A program made the translations under genes and the position numbers. The notes under the pieces are model-generated. The model ran no database searches. It had not been told where the DNA came from and saw nothing but the letters and a program-made list of their open reading frames with translations. From Streptomyces sp. NBC_00663 (GTDB lineage Bacteria > Actinomycetota > Actinomycetes > Streptomycetales > Streptomycetaceae), in assembly GCF_036226885.1 (NCBI RefSeq), contig NZ_CP109027.1, positions 5,022,001 to 5,086,000 on the forward strand: a DNA stretch of 64,000 nt, given 5' to 3'. Shown here one piece after another: positions 16,522-25,535 of this stretch (its first letter is position 1; each line of letters opens with the position of its first letter).

Positions 16522-18776
16522 GCCGGACGCCTCTGGACACGGTCGAGCACGCGGCCGCGACCCCCGACGTCGAGCTGCCCTGGGCCGAACTCGGTCTGAA
16601 GAAGGACGAGTACGAGCGGGTCGTGGAGATCCTCGGCCGCCGGCCCACCGGTGCCGAGCTCGCCATGTACTCGGTCATGTGGTCCGAGCACTGCTCCTAC
16701 AAGTCCTCCAAGGTCCACCTCCGCCAGTTCGGCGAGAAGGCCCCGCAGAGCGATGCGCTGCTCGTGGGCATCGGCGAGAACGCGGGCGTGGTGGACGTCG
16801 GTCAGGGCTACGCCGTGACCTTCAAGGTCGAGTCGCACAACCACCCCTCCTACGTCGAGCCCTACCAGGGCGCGGCCACGGGTGTCGGCGGCATCGTCCG
16901 CGACATCATCGCGATGGGCGCCAGGCCGGTGGCCGTGGTCGACCCGCTGCGTTTCGGTGCGGCCGATCACCCCGACACCAAGCGGGTGCTCCCCGGTGTC
17001 GTCGCCGGTATCGGCGGCTACGGCAACTGCCTGGGTCTGCCCAACATCGGCGGCGAGGTCGTCTTCGACGCCTGCTACCAGGGCAACCCGCTGGTCAACG
17101 CCGGTGCCATCGGCGTCATGCGGCACGAGGACATCCACCTCGCGAAGGCGTCCGGCTCCGGCAACAAGGTCATCCTGTACGGGGCCCGCACGGGCGGCGA
17201 CGGTATCGGCGGCGCCTCGATCCTGGCCTCCGAGACCTTCGACGACGCCAAGCCGTCGAAGCGTCCGGCCGTGCAGGTCGGCGACCCCTTCCAGGAGAAG
17301 CTCCTCATCGAGTGCACCCTGGAGGCCTTCAAGGAGAAGCTGGTCGTCGGCATCCAGGACCTCGGTGCCGCCGGTCTCTCCTGCGCCACCTCCGAGCTCG
17401 CCTCGAACGGCTCCGGCGGTATGCGCGTCACGCTGGACGACGTACCGCTGCGCGACTCCACGCTCTCGCCCGAGGAAATCCTCATGAGCGAGTCGCAGGA
17501 ACGCATGTGCGCGGTCGTCGAGCCGGCGAAGGTCGACCGGTTCCTGGAGATCTGCGACAAGTGGGACGTCATCGCGACCGTCATCGGTGAGGTCACCGAC
17601 GGCGACCGGCTGGAGATCTACTGGCACGGCGGCAAGATCGTCGACGTCGACCCGCGCACGGTCGCGCACGACGGCCCGGTCTACGAGCGCCCGTACGCCC
17701 GCCCGTCCTGGCAGGACGAGCTCCAGGCGGACGACGCCAACAAGCTTCCCCGGCCCACGACGTCGGACGAACTGAAGCAGCAGGTCCTGAAGCTCGTGTC
17801 GTCCCCGAACCAGGCCTCCAAGAAGTGGATCACGTCTCAGTACGACCACTTCGTGCAGGGCAACACGGTGCTGGCCCAGCCCGAGGACTCGGGCATGATC
17901 CGCATCGACGAGGAGACCGGCCTCGGCGTCGCCATCGCGACGGACGGCAACGGCCGTTACGCCAAGCTGGACCCGTACCACGGCGCCCAGCTGGCGCTGG
18001 CGGAGGCGTACCGCAACGTCGCCACCACCGGTGCCAAGCCGCTCGCCGTCTCCGACTGCCTGAACTTCGGCTCGCCCGAGGACCCGGCCGTCATGTGGCA
18101 GTTCGCCGAGGCCATCCGTGGACTCGCCGACGCCTGCCAGCAGTTGGGCACCCCGGTGACCGGCGGCAACGTCTCGCTCTACAACCAGACCGGCGAGGTC
18201 GCCATCCACCCGACCCCCGTGGTCGCGGTGCTCGGCGTCATCGACGACGTCGCCCGCCGCACGCCCGTCGCCTTCCAGGAAGAGGGGCAGCTGCTCTACC
18301 TCCTCGGTGACACCCGTGAGGAGTTCGGCGGCTCGGCCTGGTCGCAGGTCGTCCACGACCACCTCGGTGGTCTGCCCCCGAAGGTCGACCTGGAGCGTGA
18401 GCGCCTGCTGGCCGAGATCCTGATCTCCGCCTCCCGCGACGGCATGATCGACTCCGCGCACGACCTGTCCGACGGCGGTCTGATCCAGGCGGTCGTGGAG
18501 TCGGCGCTGCTCGGCGGCAAGGGCGCGCGTCTGGTCGTACCGGACGGGCTCGACGCGTTCACCTTCCTCTTCTCCGAGTCGGCGGGGCGTGCGGTCGTCG
18601 CCGTGCCGCGCTCCGAGGAGGTCCGCTTCAACGACATGTGCGGTGCGCGGGGCCTGCCGGTCACCCGCATCGGTGTCGTCGACGGGGAGACCGTCGAGAT
18701 CCAGGGCGAGTTCGCGCTCTCCCTGGAGGAGCTGAAGAAGGACCACGAGGAGACGATCCCGGCGCTGCTCGCGTAG
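16518..18776 (+). CDS. purL: FGAM synthase, PurL subunit (small type)
   Basis: 752 residues, the short PurL that requires PurS and PurQ, unlike the 1300-residue enterobacterial fusion. It converts FGAR, ammonia and ATP to FGAM. Visible: MWSEHCSYKSSK near the N-terminus, the ATP-binding region FKVESHNHPSYVEPYQGAATGVGG, SGGMRVTLDDVP, and the second half with LAVSDCLNFG and HDLSDGGL. Two AIR-synthase-like halves as expected. ATGA overlap with purQ. Confidence 0.98.
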   Translation: MSRTPLDTVEHAAATPDVELPWAELGLKKDEYERVVEILGRRPTGAELAMYSVMWSEHCSYKSSKVHLRQFGEKAPQSDALLVGIGENAGVVDVGQGYAVTFKVESHNHPSYVEPYQGAATGVGGIVRDIIAMGARPVAVVDPLRFGAADHPDTKRVLPGVVAGIGGYGNCLGLPNIGGEVVFDACYQGNPLVNAGAIGVMRHEDIHLAKASGSGNKVILYGARTGGDGIGGASILASETFDDAKPSKRPAVQVGDPFQEKLLIECTLEAFKEKLVVGIQDLGAAGLSCATSELASNGSGGMRVTLDDVPLRDSTLSPEEILMSESQERMCAVVEPAKVDRFLEICDKWDVIATVIGEVTDGDRLEIYWHGGKIVDVDPRTVAHDGPVYERPYARPSWQDELQADDANKLPRPTTSDELKQQVLKLVSSPNQASKKWITSQYDHFVQGNTVLAQPEDSGMIRIDEETGLGVAIATDGNGRYAKLDPYHGAQLALAEAYRNVATTGAKPLAVSDCLNFGSPEDPAVMWQFAEAIRGLADACQQLGTPVTGGNVSLYNQTGEVAIHPTPVVAVLGVIDDVARRTPVAFQEEGQLLYLLGDTREEFGGSAWSQVVHDHLGGLPPKVDLERERLLAEILISASRDGMIDSAHDLSDGGLIQAVVESALLGGKGARLVVPDGLDAFTFLFSESAGRAVVAVPRSEEVRFNDMCGARGLPVTRIGVVDGETVEIQGEFALSLEELKKDHEETIPALLA

Positions 18777-18793
18777 CCGGTGACATGCCTGTG

Positions 18794-18825
18794 AAGGCCT
18801 CGGTCGTCTCAACGGCCGGGGCCTT
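18794..18825 (+). terminator. Terminator of purSQL
   Basis: AAGGCCTCGG pairs with CCGGGGCCTT (one G-T pair) around a 12-base loop, 17 bases after the purL stop. Confidence 0.8.
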
Positions 18826-18875
18826 CGGCCGTGTTAGCTTCGGCCGGTCATCAGTGATCAAGGGGGACGAGGGCG

Positions 18876-20141
18876 ATGGAGTACTGGCGCATACCCGGCC
18901 GCGGCGGCAGGCTCAGTGACCGGCTCAACCAACTCGTCGTGATCACCGCGGTGTTCGGCATCGGGGCGGGCGGCTGCGGGCTGTGGCTGGAGACGGACGA
19001 GGCCCTCGACCGGGCCGGCAGCCGGGAGAAGATCACGCGGGCCTGTGCGGGGCTGGTCGACCCGGACCGGGTCCTCGGGCTGAACGGCGGTATCGACCGG
19101 GCCCGGCCGGGCGGTGACGCGGACGACGTGATGTTCGACTTCGACGCCGTCTCCACGCCGCTGGCCACGATGCCCACGGAGTGCGTGATCTACCGGGTCG
19201 GCGACCCGGGTACCTCGTACGACCACTTCGCGCTGTCGGTGTGGGCCACCCCGTCCGACGACTACGCGCAGGTCGTCGACGGCTGGGACGACCCGTTCGA
19301 CGCGCGGGCCCGCGACGGGAGCGACGACGTCACGCGCGAGGCCTCCCGGAGCCCCGCGTACCCGCTCGGAGACGGGCGGCTCGGGACGTACGGGGACCGC
19401 AGCGTCTCCGTGAAGGCCCGCTGCGCCGACGAACCGGAGGACAAGACCTCGATCGACGTGCAGGCGACGGCCCTGTACGCCGACGACGAGACCCCCCTCT
19501 CGGACGCCGACCGCCGCACCCTCGCCGAACTGGCCCGCACCGCCGCCGAACGGGCCGCGGCGAAGACCGGCTGTACGACCGAGCTGCCCGCTCTCCCCGC
19601 CGAACTGCCTTCTCCCAGCGCGAAGTTGACGGCCGCCGGTACCGCGAAGGGCACCTGTGCCTGGTACGCCGGCCGGCTCGACAGCCGCCTCCCCGACCGT
19701 GCCCTCGACGCCCCGACGGGCGCCCGCGTCTTTGAGGAGAGCTGCCTGCTCGCGGTGAGCGAGAAGGAGGCGGGCGAGATCTGGTCCGCGCTGAGCGACA
19801 AGGAGCGCGGCGACAGCAGCGAGCCGTACACCCCCTGGTGGCTGAAGACCGAGTCGTTCTTCGGGGACGAGGCCGGCGAGGCCGTCGCCGAGGGCGTCGG
19901 CACCGACCAGCGCCGGCTCGACCCCGGCACTGCGGGCGTCGACACCGAGGCCAACGTCTGGTGGGCGTCCTCCACCTGCGCCGGCGAGCCCGCCCTCCAC
20001 ACCCTGAGCGTCCCGTACCCGTACGAGAAGTACATCCGCCCCCACCTCCGCGAGCTGTTCCAGGCGTACGTCGACGATGTCGCCGCCCGCCGCGACTGCA
20101 CGGGCCTGAAGTTCCCCGGGGCCACCGACTTCAGCTCCTGA
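18876..20141 (+). CDS. Membrane-anchored hypothetical protein
   Basis: 421 residues, ATG with an AAGGGGG ribosome site. One N-terminal membrane helix (about residues 19-37) with basic residues before it, then a long soluble part that should face outside. The exported part has spaced cysteines (KITRACAG, PTECVIYR, KARCADE, KTGCTTE, KGTCAWY, EESCLLA, SSTCAGE, RRDCTGL), suggesting four or so disulphides and possibly two related halves, each with a GTCAWY/ECVIYR-like element. No known domain recognised; this is a common Streptomyces protein type. Its last 11 bases overlap the convergent MFS gene. Confidence 0.8.
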   Translation: MEYWRIPGRGGRLSDRLNQLVVITAVFGIGAGGCGLWLETDEALDRAGSREKITRACAGLVDPDRVLGLNGGIDRARPGGDADDVMFDFDAVSTPLATMPTECVIYRVGDPGTSYDHFALSVWATPSDDYAQVVDGWDDPFDARARDGSDDVTREASRSPAYPLGDGRLGTYGDRSVSVKARCADEPEDKTSIDVQATALYADDETPLSDADRRTLAELARTAAERAAAKTGCTTELPALPAELPSPSAKLTAAGTAKGTCAWYAGRLDSRLPDRALDAPTGARVFEESCLLAVSEKEAGEIWSALSDKERGDSSEPYTPWWLKTESFFGDEAGEAVAEGVGTDQRRLDPGTAGVDTEANVWWASSTCAGEPALHTLSVPYPYEKYIRPHLRELFQAYVDDVAARRDCTGLKFPGATDFSS

Positions 20142-21567
20142 CCGGTACCGGCGCCGCGGCGGGTTCCGTGGGCGCCGGGCCGGACTTCGGCAGCCGCAGC
20201 GCCAGCACCACCCCGAGCACCATCAGCGCCGCCCCGCACAGGAACACCGTGTCCATGGCGGAGACGTACGCCGTCATGTCCGTGCCGTCGCTCAGCCGGC
20301 TGATGAGGGTGCCGAACAGGGCGGCGCCCAGGGCCGTGCCAAGGGTCTGGAAGAAGCGGACGCCGGTCGTCGCGACCCCGAGCTGATGGCGGGGTGCCGC
20401 GGACTGGACGAGCTGGATGAGCTGGCCGATCAGCTGGCCGAACCCGGCGCCGACCAGGAGCAGTTCGGCGCGCAGCCACCACAGCGAGGTGTCGGTGCCG
20501 GTGGTGGCCAGGAGGAGGAAGGCCACGGCGGTGACGGCGGACCCGGTGACCACGAACGTCCGCTCGGACCAGCCGCGTTCGGTGAGCTTGCCGGTGACGA
20601 CGCCGACCACGGTCATGCCGATGGCCATGGGGAGGAGGTACAGGCCCGCCGAGGAGCTCGCGATGCCCCGGACGACCTGGAGATAGACCATCACGTAGTA
20701 CATCGAGCCGACCATGGCCGCGCCGACGAGCCCCTGGATGGCGAAGCCCCAGCGCAGTTCCGGGATCCGGAACATGGACAGCGGAAGGATCGGCTCGGCG
20801 GCGGTGCTCTGGCGGCGCAGGAAGAGGGCGAGAGAGGCCGCGGAGGCCAGCGCGAGGCCGATTACCTGCGGTGATGTCCAGTCGTACTCCTTGCCGCCCC
20901 ACTCGGTGACCAGCAGCAGCGTGGTGGAGAAGGCGGCGGCGAGGGCCGCGCCGAGGAAGTCGATGCGGTGCCGTTCGGTGTGCCGGGGGAGTTTGAGGAC
21001 CAGCGCGGCGAGGGCGAGGACCGTGATGCCGATGGGCAGGTTGACGTAGAAGATCCATCGCCAGCTCGCGTGGTCGGAGAGCACCCCGCCGATCCACGGA
21101 CCGAGCGCCATACCGCCGCCCGCGACGATGCCGCCCATGCCGGCGCCCTTGCTGTCCTTCTCCTTGCCCGGCCCCTTGAGCTGGGCGATCACCACCATCG
21201 TCACGCTCATCAGGCCGCCCGCGCCGATGCCCTGGACCGCCCGGGCGGCGATCAGCTGGCCGATCGACTGGGCGGCACCGCACAGCGCCGAGCCGAACAG
21301 GAAGGTGCCGACGGCGCCGAGGAAGACCTGCTTGGCGCCGAGGGTGTCGCAGAGCTTGCCGTAGAGCGGGAGCACCGCGGCCGAGGCCAGCGAGAAGGCG
21401 CTGACCAGCCACGGGATCTTGTCGATGCCGTGCGCGGGGTCGAGGTCCCGGACGATCGGGACGGTCGCCGCGGACACGATCTGCATGTCCAGGACGGCCA
21501 GCACGATCGTCGCGAGGCAGACGAGGAAGCCGATCTTGCGCTGGGTTTCGGTCATGGGCAGAACCAT
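20131..21567 (-). CDS. MFS efflux transporter, DHA2 (14-helix) family
   Basis: 478 residues, a proton-driven multidrug exporter type. The N-terminal motif VLDMQIVSAATVPIVRDL is the DHA2 motif D1 variant, YGKLCDTLGAKQVFLGA is the loop 2-3 motif A variant, and GIGAGGLMSVTMVVIAQL is helix 5 (antiporter motif C). About 14 helices are predicted. The start may be the ATG at 21567 or at 21555 (MTETQRK); neither has a clear ribosome site. It is divergent from a TetR gene 82 bases away, the classic efflux pump/repressor arrangement. Confidence 0.92.
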   Translation of the reverse strand: MVLPMTETQRKIGFLVCLATIVLAVLDMQIVSAATVPIVRDLDPAHGIDKIPWLVSAFSLASAAVLPLYGKLCDTLGAKQVFLGAVGTFLFGSALCGAAQSIGQLIAARAVQGIGAGGLMSVTMVVIAQLKGPGKEKDSKGAGMGGIVAGGGMALGPWIGGVLSDHASWRWIFYVNLPIGITVLALAALVLKLPRHTERHRIDFLGAALAAAFSTTLLLVTEWGGKEYDWTSPQVIGLALASAASLALFLRRQSTAAEPILPLSMFRIPELRWGFAIQGLVGAAMVGSMYYVMVYLQVVRGIASSSAGLYLLPMAIGMTVVGVVTGKLTERGWSERTFVVTGSAVTAVAFLLLATTGTDTSLWWLRAELLLVGAGFGQLIGQLIQLVQSAAPRHQLGVATTGVRFFQTLGTALGAALFGTLISRLSDGTDMTAYVSAMDTVFLCGAALMVLGVVLALRLPKSGPAPTEPAAAPVPVRS

Positions 21568-21593
21568 GCCCGAGATTCGTGTACTGAGTCAAT

Positions 21594-21612
21594 GTTTCAT
21601 CCGGGATCAAAC
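21594..21612. promoter_or_regulatory. Candidate TetR operator between MFS and tetR
   Basis: Imperfect palindrome GTTTCATCC-G-GGATCAAAC (8 of 9 pairs) in the 82-base divergent gap. Placement and symmetry suit a TetR-family operator controlling both genes. Confidence 0.6.
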
Positions 21613-21649
21613 TTAGTCTTGGTACAGCGATGCTTGGTAAGGTGTCGCC

Positions 21650-22297
21650 ATGGCTTTTGCTGAGGGCATGGGGCTGCGCGAGCGCAAGAAGATCCAGACC
21701 GGGATCCGGATCTACCGCACCGCGGTGGCGCTGTTCGACGAGAAGGGCTTCGACGCCGTCTCCGTGCAGGAGATCGCCGATGCCTCCGAGGTCTCCAAGA
21801 TGACCGTCTTCAACTACTTCGGTACGAAAGAGGACTTGGTCTTCAAGCCCATGGAGGAGCACTTCCACGACCCGGCCCGTGCCGTGCGGGAGCGCAGGCC
21901 GGGCGAGTCCGCCGTGGACGCCGTACGCCGGCAGTTCCTGGAGATGATCGACGGCCGTGACCCCTCGATCGGCCTGCACGCCGAGCCCTTCGCCCGCCGG
22001 ATCCGCTCGGTGATCATGGCCACGCCCGTGCTGCGGGACCGGGCCTATGTGTCCGCCGAGAAGGGCGCCCTCGAACTCGCCGACCTGCTCACCGAGGAGA
22101 CCGGCGACCGCACCCTGGCCCTGATCGCCGCCTCCACCCTGACCTCCGTCCGGCAGGCCCTCGTCGAGGAGCACCATCTGCGCATCGACGCCGGCGAGAG
22201 CGTGGAGGAGGTCGCCGCCGACGCCGCCGAACGGGCCGAGCGGGCCTTCGCGTTGGTGGAGGGCGGCCTCGCCGGGTACGCCGTCAAAGAGCGCTGA
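21650..22297 (+). CDS. TetR-family transcriptional regulator
   Basis: 215 residues. The N-terminal TetR DNA-binding domain (about 15-62) is clear: YRTAVALFDEKGFDAVSVQEIAD and SKMTVFNYFGTKEDLV. The C-terminal ligand domain resembles the MftR/SACE-type C-terminal fold common in actinobacteria. It is divergent from the DHA2 exporter and most likely represses it; the inducer is unknown. Confidence 0.93.
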   Translation: MAFAEGMGLRERKKIQTGIRIYRTAVALFDEKGFDAVSVQEIADASEVSKMTVFNYFGTKEDLVFKPMEEHFHDPARAVRERRPGESAVDAVRRQFLEMIDGRDPSIGLHAEPFARRIRSVIMATPVLRDRAYVSAEKGALELADLLTEETGDRTLALIAASTLTSVRQALVEEHHLRIDAGESVEEVAADAAERAERAFALVEGGLAGYAVKER

Positions 22298-22316
22298 GCA
22301 GCCCTAGGCTGCCCCC

Positions 22317-23114
22317 ATGCCACCGGCCAAGAAACGCACCCGCAGCTACGACCCCGCCAAGATCCGCACCGCGGTGCTCACCCAGTTCGGGCATGTACGC
22401 CAAGCCGTCGGCACCCTCACCCCGCAGCAGCTCGCCGCCCCCACCCGCCTCGGCGAGTGGACCGTCCGCGACCTCGCCGCCCACGTCACCATGGCCGTCG
22501 GGGCCATCAGCCGCGCCCTCGATGCCGAGGAACCGCCGAAGCGCACGCTCGCCCTCCTGGACTGGCCCTTCACCACCGCCGGCCGCGCCGAGGGCATCTC
22601 CGACGACACCCAGGCCCTCGCCACCGCCGACCCCGACCTCGACGCCCTCTACGCCCGCACCGAGGAACGCTTCACCGAGAGCCTCGACCGGGCTCCCGAC
22701 GACCGCCTCATCGGCAGCCGCACCGGCGCCATGACCCTCGGCGACTACCTGGTCACCCGGACCGTCGAACTCGTCGTCCACACCGACGACCTGAACGCCG
22801 CCGTCCCCGGCCTCGACATCCCCCACGACCGCCAGGCCCTGGCCGCCTGCACCCGGCTCCTCGCCGACGCCCTCGCCGTGAAGGCCCCCGGCGGCTCGAC
22901 CGAGGTGCGGGTGCCGCCGTTCGCGGTGGTCCAGTGCGTCGAGGGGCCCCGGCACACCCGCGGCACCCCGCCCAACGTCGTCGAGACCGACCCGCTGACC
23001 TGGATCCGGCTCGCGACCGGGCGGCTGACCTGGAAGGACGCCGTCGAGGAGGCGAAGGTGAGCGCGAGCGGGGAGCGGGCGGACCTGGCCGGTCTGCTCC
23101 CCCTGATGGGCTGA
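22317..23114 (+). CDS. Maleylpyruvate isomerase/DinB-type protein (mycothiol-dependent family)
   Basis: 265 residues. The N-terminal DinB-like four-helix bundle has the motif LGEWTVRDLAAHVTMAV, whose His is one of the metal ligands, and a second conserved element TRTVELVVHTDDL. A C-terminal SCP2-like segment follows (VPPFAVVQCVEGP and TDPLTWIRLATGR). This is the layout of actinobacterial 'maleylpyruvate isomerase family' proteins, of which only a few have known mycothiol-dependent activity. It starts 19 bases after tetR, possibly in the same transcript. Confidence 0.85.
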   Translation: MPPAKKRTRSYDPAKIRTAVLTQFGHVRQAVGTLTPQQLAAPTRLGEWTVRDLAAHVTMAVGAISRALDAEEPPKRTLALLDWPFTTAGRAEGISDDTQALATADPDLDALYARTEERFTESLDRAPDDRLIGSRTGAMTLGDYLVTRTVELVVHTDDLNAAVPGLDIPHDRQALAACTRLLADALAVKAPGGSTEVRVPPFAVVQCVEGPRHTRGTPPNVVETDPLTWIRLATGRLTWKDAVEEAKVSASGERADLAGLLPLMG

Positions 23115-23152
23115 CCGGGGAACCGGCCTTCCGCCCCACCCGTCCCAGCGGC

Positions 23153-23911
23153 ATGGACACACAGCGAATGACCCTCGCCGTCCTGACCGTCCTCCCGCTC
23201 GCCGCGGCCTGCGGAACGGAGCAGGCCGACGGCGGTTCGGTCAGCGCCGAGCGCTCCGTCACCGGCATCCAGTGGGCCGTCGACAGCGTCACCGTCGACG
23301 GCACCACCCACAAAGCGCCCGCCGGGGCGAACATGACGATCGAGGACGGCAAGGCGGCCGGCAACTACGGCTGCAACCACTTCACCGCCAAGGTCGCCTT
23401 CGAGGACGGAGCCCTCCGGCTCAGCGACACCACGACCACGGAGATGGCCTGCGAGGAGCGGCCCATGGCCTTCGAGAGGACCCTCGCCCGCACCCTCGCG
23501 GGCAGCGCCCTGAAGACCGACGTCACGGACGACCGGCTCACCCTCACCACCGACACCGGAGACACCGTCCGCCTCACCGAGGAACCGGACGCCCCGCTGT
23601 ACGGCACGAAGTGGGACATCACGTCCCCCGGCCCCACCGGCGAGGCCCACCTCACCTTCGACAAGAGGACCGGGAAGGTGACCGGGAGCCTCGGCTGCAA
23701 CAAGGTGACGGCGACCGCCACGGTCCGCGACGGACATATCACCCTGGGCGCCCCCGCCACCACCCGAATGGTGTGCGACACCTCACTCATGAAGACGGAG
23801 AAGGCCCTCCTGGGCTTCTTCGACAGCACGGTGAAGTACGAACTGGATCATCGTGCCCTCACGCTGACCAGCGAAAACGGAAAAACCACCAACGCGGTCG
23901 CGGCCGGGTGA
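23153..23911 (+). CDS. Secreted/lipoprotein with two META (HslJ-like) domains
   Basis: 252 residues. The ATG at 23153 gives a short signal sequence with a lipobox-like LPLAAAC, so a lipoprotein is likely. Two META domains follow: residues 35-135 with GNYGCNHFTAKV and MACEERPMAFE, and 140-250 with GSLGCNKVTATA and MVCDTSLMKTEKALL. Each domain keeps the N-Y/L-G-C-N signature and a second Cys that should form a disulphide. HslJ-type domains are linked to heat or novobiocin resistance in E. coli; the role here is unknown. It lies 38 bases after the isomerase-like gene. Confidence 0.9.
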   Translation: MDTQRMTLAVLTVLPLAAACGTEQADGGSVSAERSVTGIQWAVDSVTVDGTTHKAPAGANMTIEDGKAAGNYGCNHFTAKVAFEDGALRLSDTTTTEMACEERPMAFERTLARTLAGSALKTDVTDDRLTLTTDTGDTVRLTEEPDAPLYGTKWDITSPGPTGEAHLTFDKRTGKVTGSLGCNKVTATATVRDGHITLGAPATTRMVCDTSLMKTEKALLGFFDSTVKYELDHRALTLTSENGKTTNAVAAG

Positions 23912-23959
23912 TCCCTTAAAGGTCCGTATCCCCAATTCGGACCAGTGGTCGACCTCGCC

Positions 23960-23965
23960 TACACT
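23960..23965 (+). promoter_or_regulatory. -10 element of purF (probable leaderless transcript)
   Basis: TACACT lies 7 bases before the purF GTG at 23973, so transcription should begin at or next to the start codon. No ribosome-binding sequence precedes the GTG, consistent with a leaderless mRNA. Confidence 0.55.
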
Positions 23966-23972
23966 CGGGGAC

Positions 23973-25502
23973 GTGCCACGTGGTGACGGTCGACTCAATC
24001 ATGATCTGCTCCCCGGCGAGAAAGGCCCCCAGGACGCGTGTGGCGTCTTCGGTGTCTGGGCTCCGGGTGAAGAGGTCGCCAAGCTCACTTACTTCGGGCT
24101 CTACGCCCTCCAGCATCGGGGCCAGGAATCCGCGGGTATCGCGGTCAGCAACGGCTCCCAGATCCTCGTCTTCAAGGACATGGGCCTCGTTTCCCAGGTC
24201 TTCGACGAGACCTCTCTCGGTTCGCTCCAGGGTCATATCGCGGTCGGTCACGCCCGCTACTCGACCACCGGTGCCTCCGTGTGGGAGAACGCCCAGCCGA
24301 CGTTCCGTGCCACGGCGCACGGCTCGATCGCGCTCGGCCACAACGGCAACCTGGTCAACACGGCGCAGCTCGCCGAGATGGTCGCCGACCTCCCCAAGGA
24401 CAACAACGGCCGCTCGACCCGCGTCGCGGCCACCAACGACACCGACCTGCTGACCGCGCTGCTCGCGGCCCAGGTCGACGAGGACGGCAAGCCGCTGACG
24501 ATCGAGGAGGCCTCCCCGAAGGTCCTCCCGCAGGTCCGCGGCGCGTTCTCCCTCGTCTTCATGAACGAGCACACCCTCTACGCCGCCCGTGACCCGCAGG
24601 GCATCCGCCCGCTGGTCCTCGGCCGCCTGGAGCGCGGCTGGGTCGTCGCCTCCGAGGGCGCCGCCCTCGACATCTGCGGCGCCAGCTTCGTCCGCGAGAT
24701 CGAGCCGGGCGAGTTCATCGCCATCGACGAGAACGGTCTGCGCAGCTCCCGATTCGCGGAAGCGAAGCCCAAGGGCTGTGTCTTCGAGTACGTCTATCTC
24801 GCGCGTCCCGACACCGACATCGCCGGCCGCAACGTGTACCTCTCCCGCGTGGAGATGGGCCGCAAGCTGGCCAAGGAAGCCCCGGTCGACGCCGACCTGG
24901 TCATAGCGACCCCGGAGTCCGGCACCCCGGCCGCCATCGGCTACGCGGAGGCCTCCGGCATCCCGTTCGGCGCCGGCCTGGTCAAGAACGCGTACGTCGG
25001 CCGTACGTTCATCCAGCCCTCCCAGACGATCCGGCAGCTCGGCATCCGCCTCAAGCTGAACCCGCTGAAGGAAGTCATCAAGGGCAAGCGCCTGGTCGTC
25101 GTCGACGACTCGATCGTGCGCGGCAACACCCAGCGGGCGCTGGTGCGGATGCTCCGTGAGGCGGGCGCCGCCGAGGTCCACATCCGGATCTCCTCGCCGC
25201 CCGTGAAGTGGCCCTGCTTCTTCGGTATCGACTTCGCCACCCGCGCCGAGCTCATCGCCAACGGCATGACCATCGACGAGATCGGCACCTCGCTCGGCGC
25301 CGACTCGCTGGCGTACATCTCCATCGACGGCATGATCGAGGCGACCACCATCGCCAAGCCGAACCTGTGCCGCGCCTGCTTCGACGGCGAGTACCCGATG
25401 GAGCTCCCGGACCCCGAACTGCTCGGCAAGCAGCTCCTGGAGACCGAACTGGCCGCCGGTCCGGCCGCCACGGCCGCGGCCGACGCGATCCGTCGCCCGT
25501 AA
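23973..25502 (+). CDS. purF: Amidophosphoribosyltransferase
   Basis: First committed step of purine synthesis: PRPP plus glutamine to phosphoribosylamine. 509 residues. A 22-residue propeptide precedes the N-terminal nucleophile Cys23 (DACGVFGVW), as in the Bacillus-type enzyme that matures by self-cleavage. The PRPP loop is VVVDDSIVRGNT. Cysteines in KWPCFFGIDF and LCRACFDG match ligands of the Bacillus-type iron-sulphur cluster. Followed 33 bases later by purM, probably one operon. Confidence 0.98.
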   Translation: MPRGDGRLNHDLLPGEKGPQDACGVFGVWAPGEEVAKLTYFGLYALQHRGQESAGIAVSNGSQILVFKDMGLVSQVFDETSLGSLQGHIAVGHARYSTTGASVWENAQPTFRATAHGSIALGHNGNLVNTAQLAEMVADLPKDNNGRSTRVAATNDTDLLTALLAAQVDEDGKPLTIEEASPKVLPQVRGAFSLVFMNEHTLYAARDPQGIRPLVLGRLERGWVVASEGAALDICGASFVREIEPGEFIAIDENGLRSSRFAEAKPKGCVFEYVYLARPDTDIAGRNVYLSRVEMGRKLAKEAPVDADLVIATPESGTPAAIGYAEASGIPFGAGLVKNAYVGRTFIQPSQTIRQLGIRLKLNPLKEVIKGKRLVVVDDSIVRGNTQRALVRMLREAGAAEVHIRISSPPVKWPCFFGIDFATRAELIANGMTIDEIGTSLGADSLAYISIDGMIEATTIAKPNLCRACFDGEYPMELPDPELLGKQLLETELAAGPAATAAADAIRRP

Positions 25503-25535
25503 GCCCAGCAGTACGACACGAAAGTTCTCACCGTC

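Noticed and set aside
16230..18812. 860-codon minus-strand frame opposite purQ and purL
   Set aside because: Pure shadow of purL; low-complexity composition and no ribosome site.
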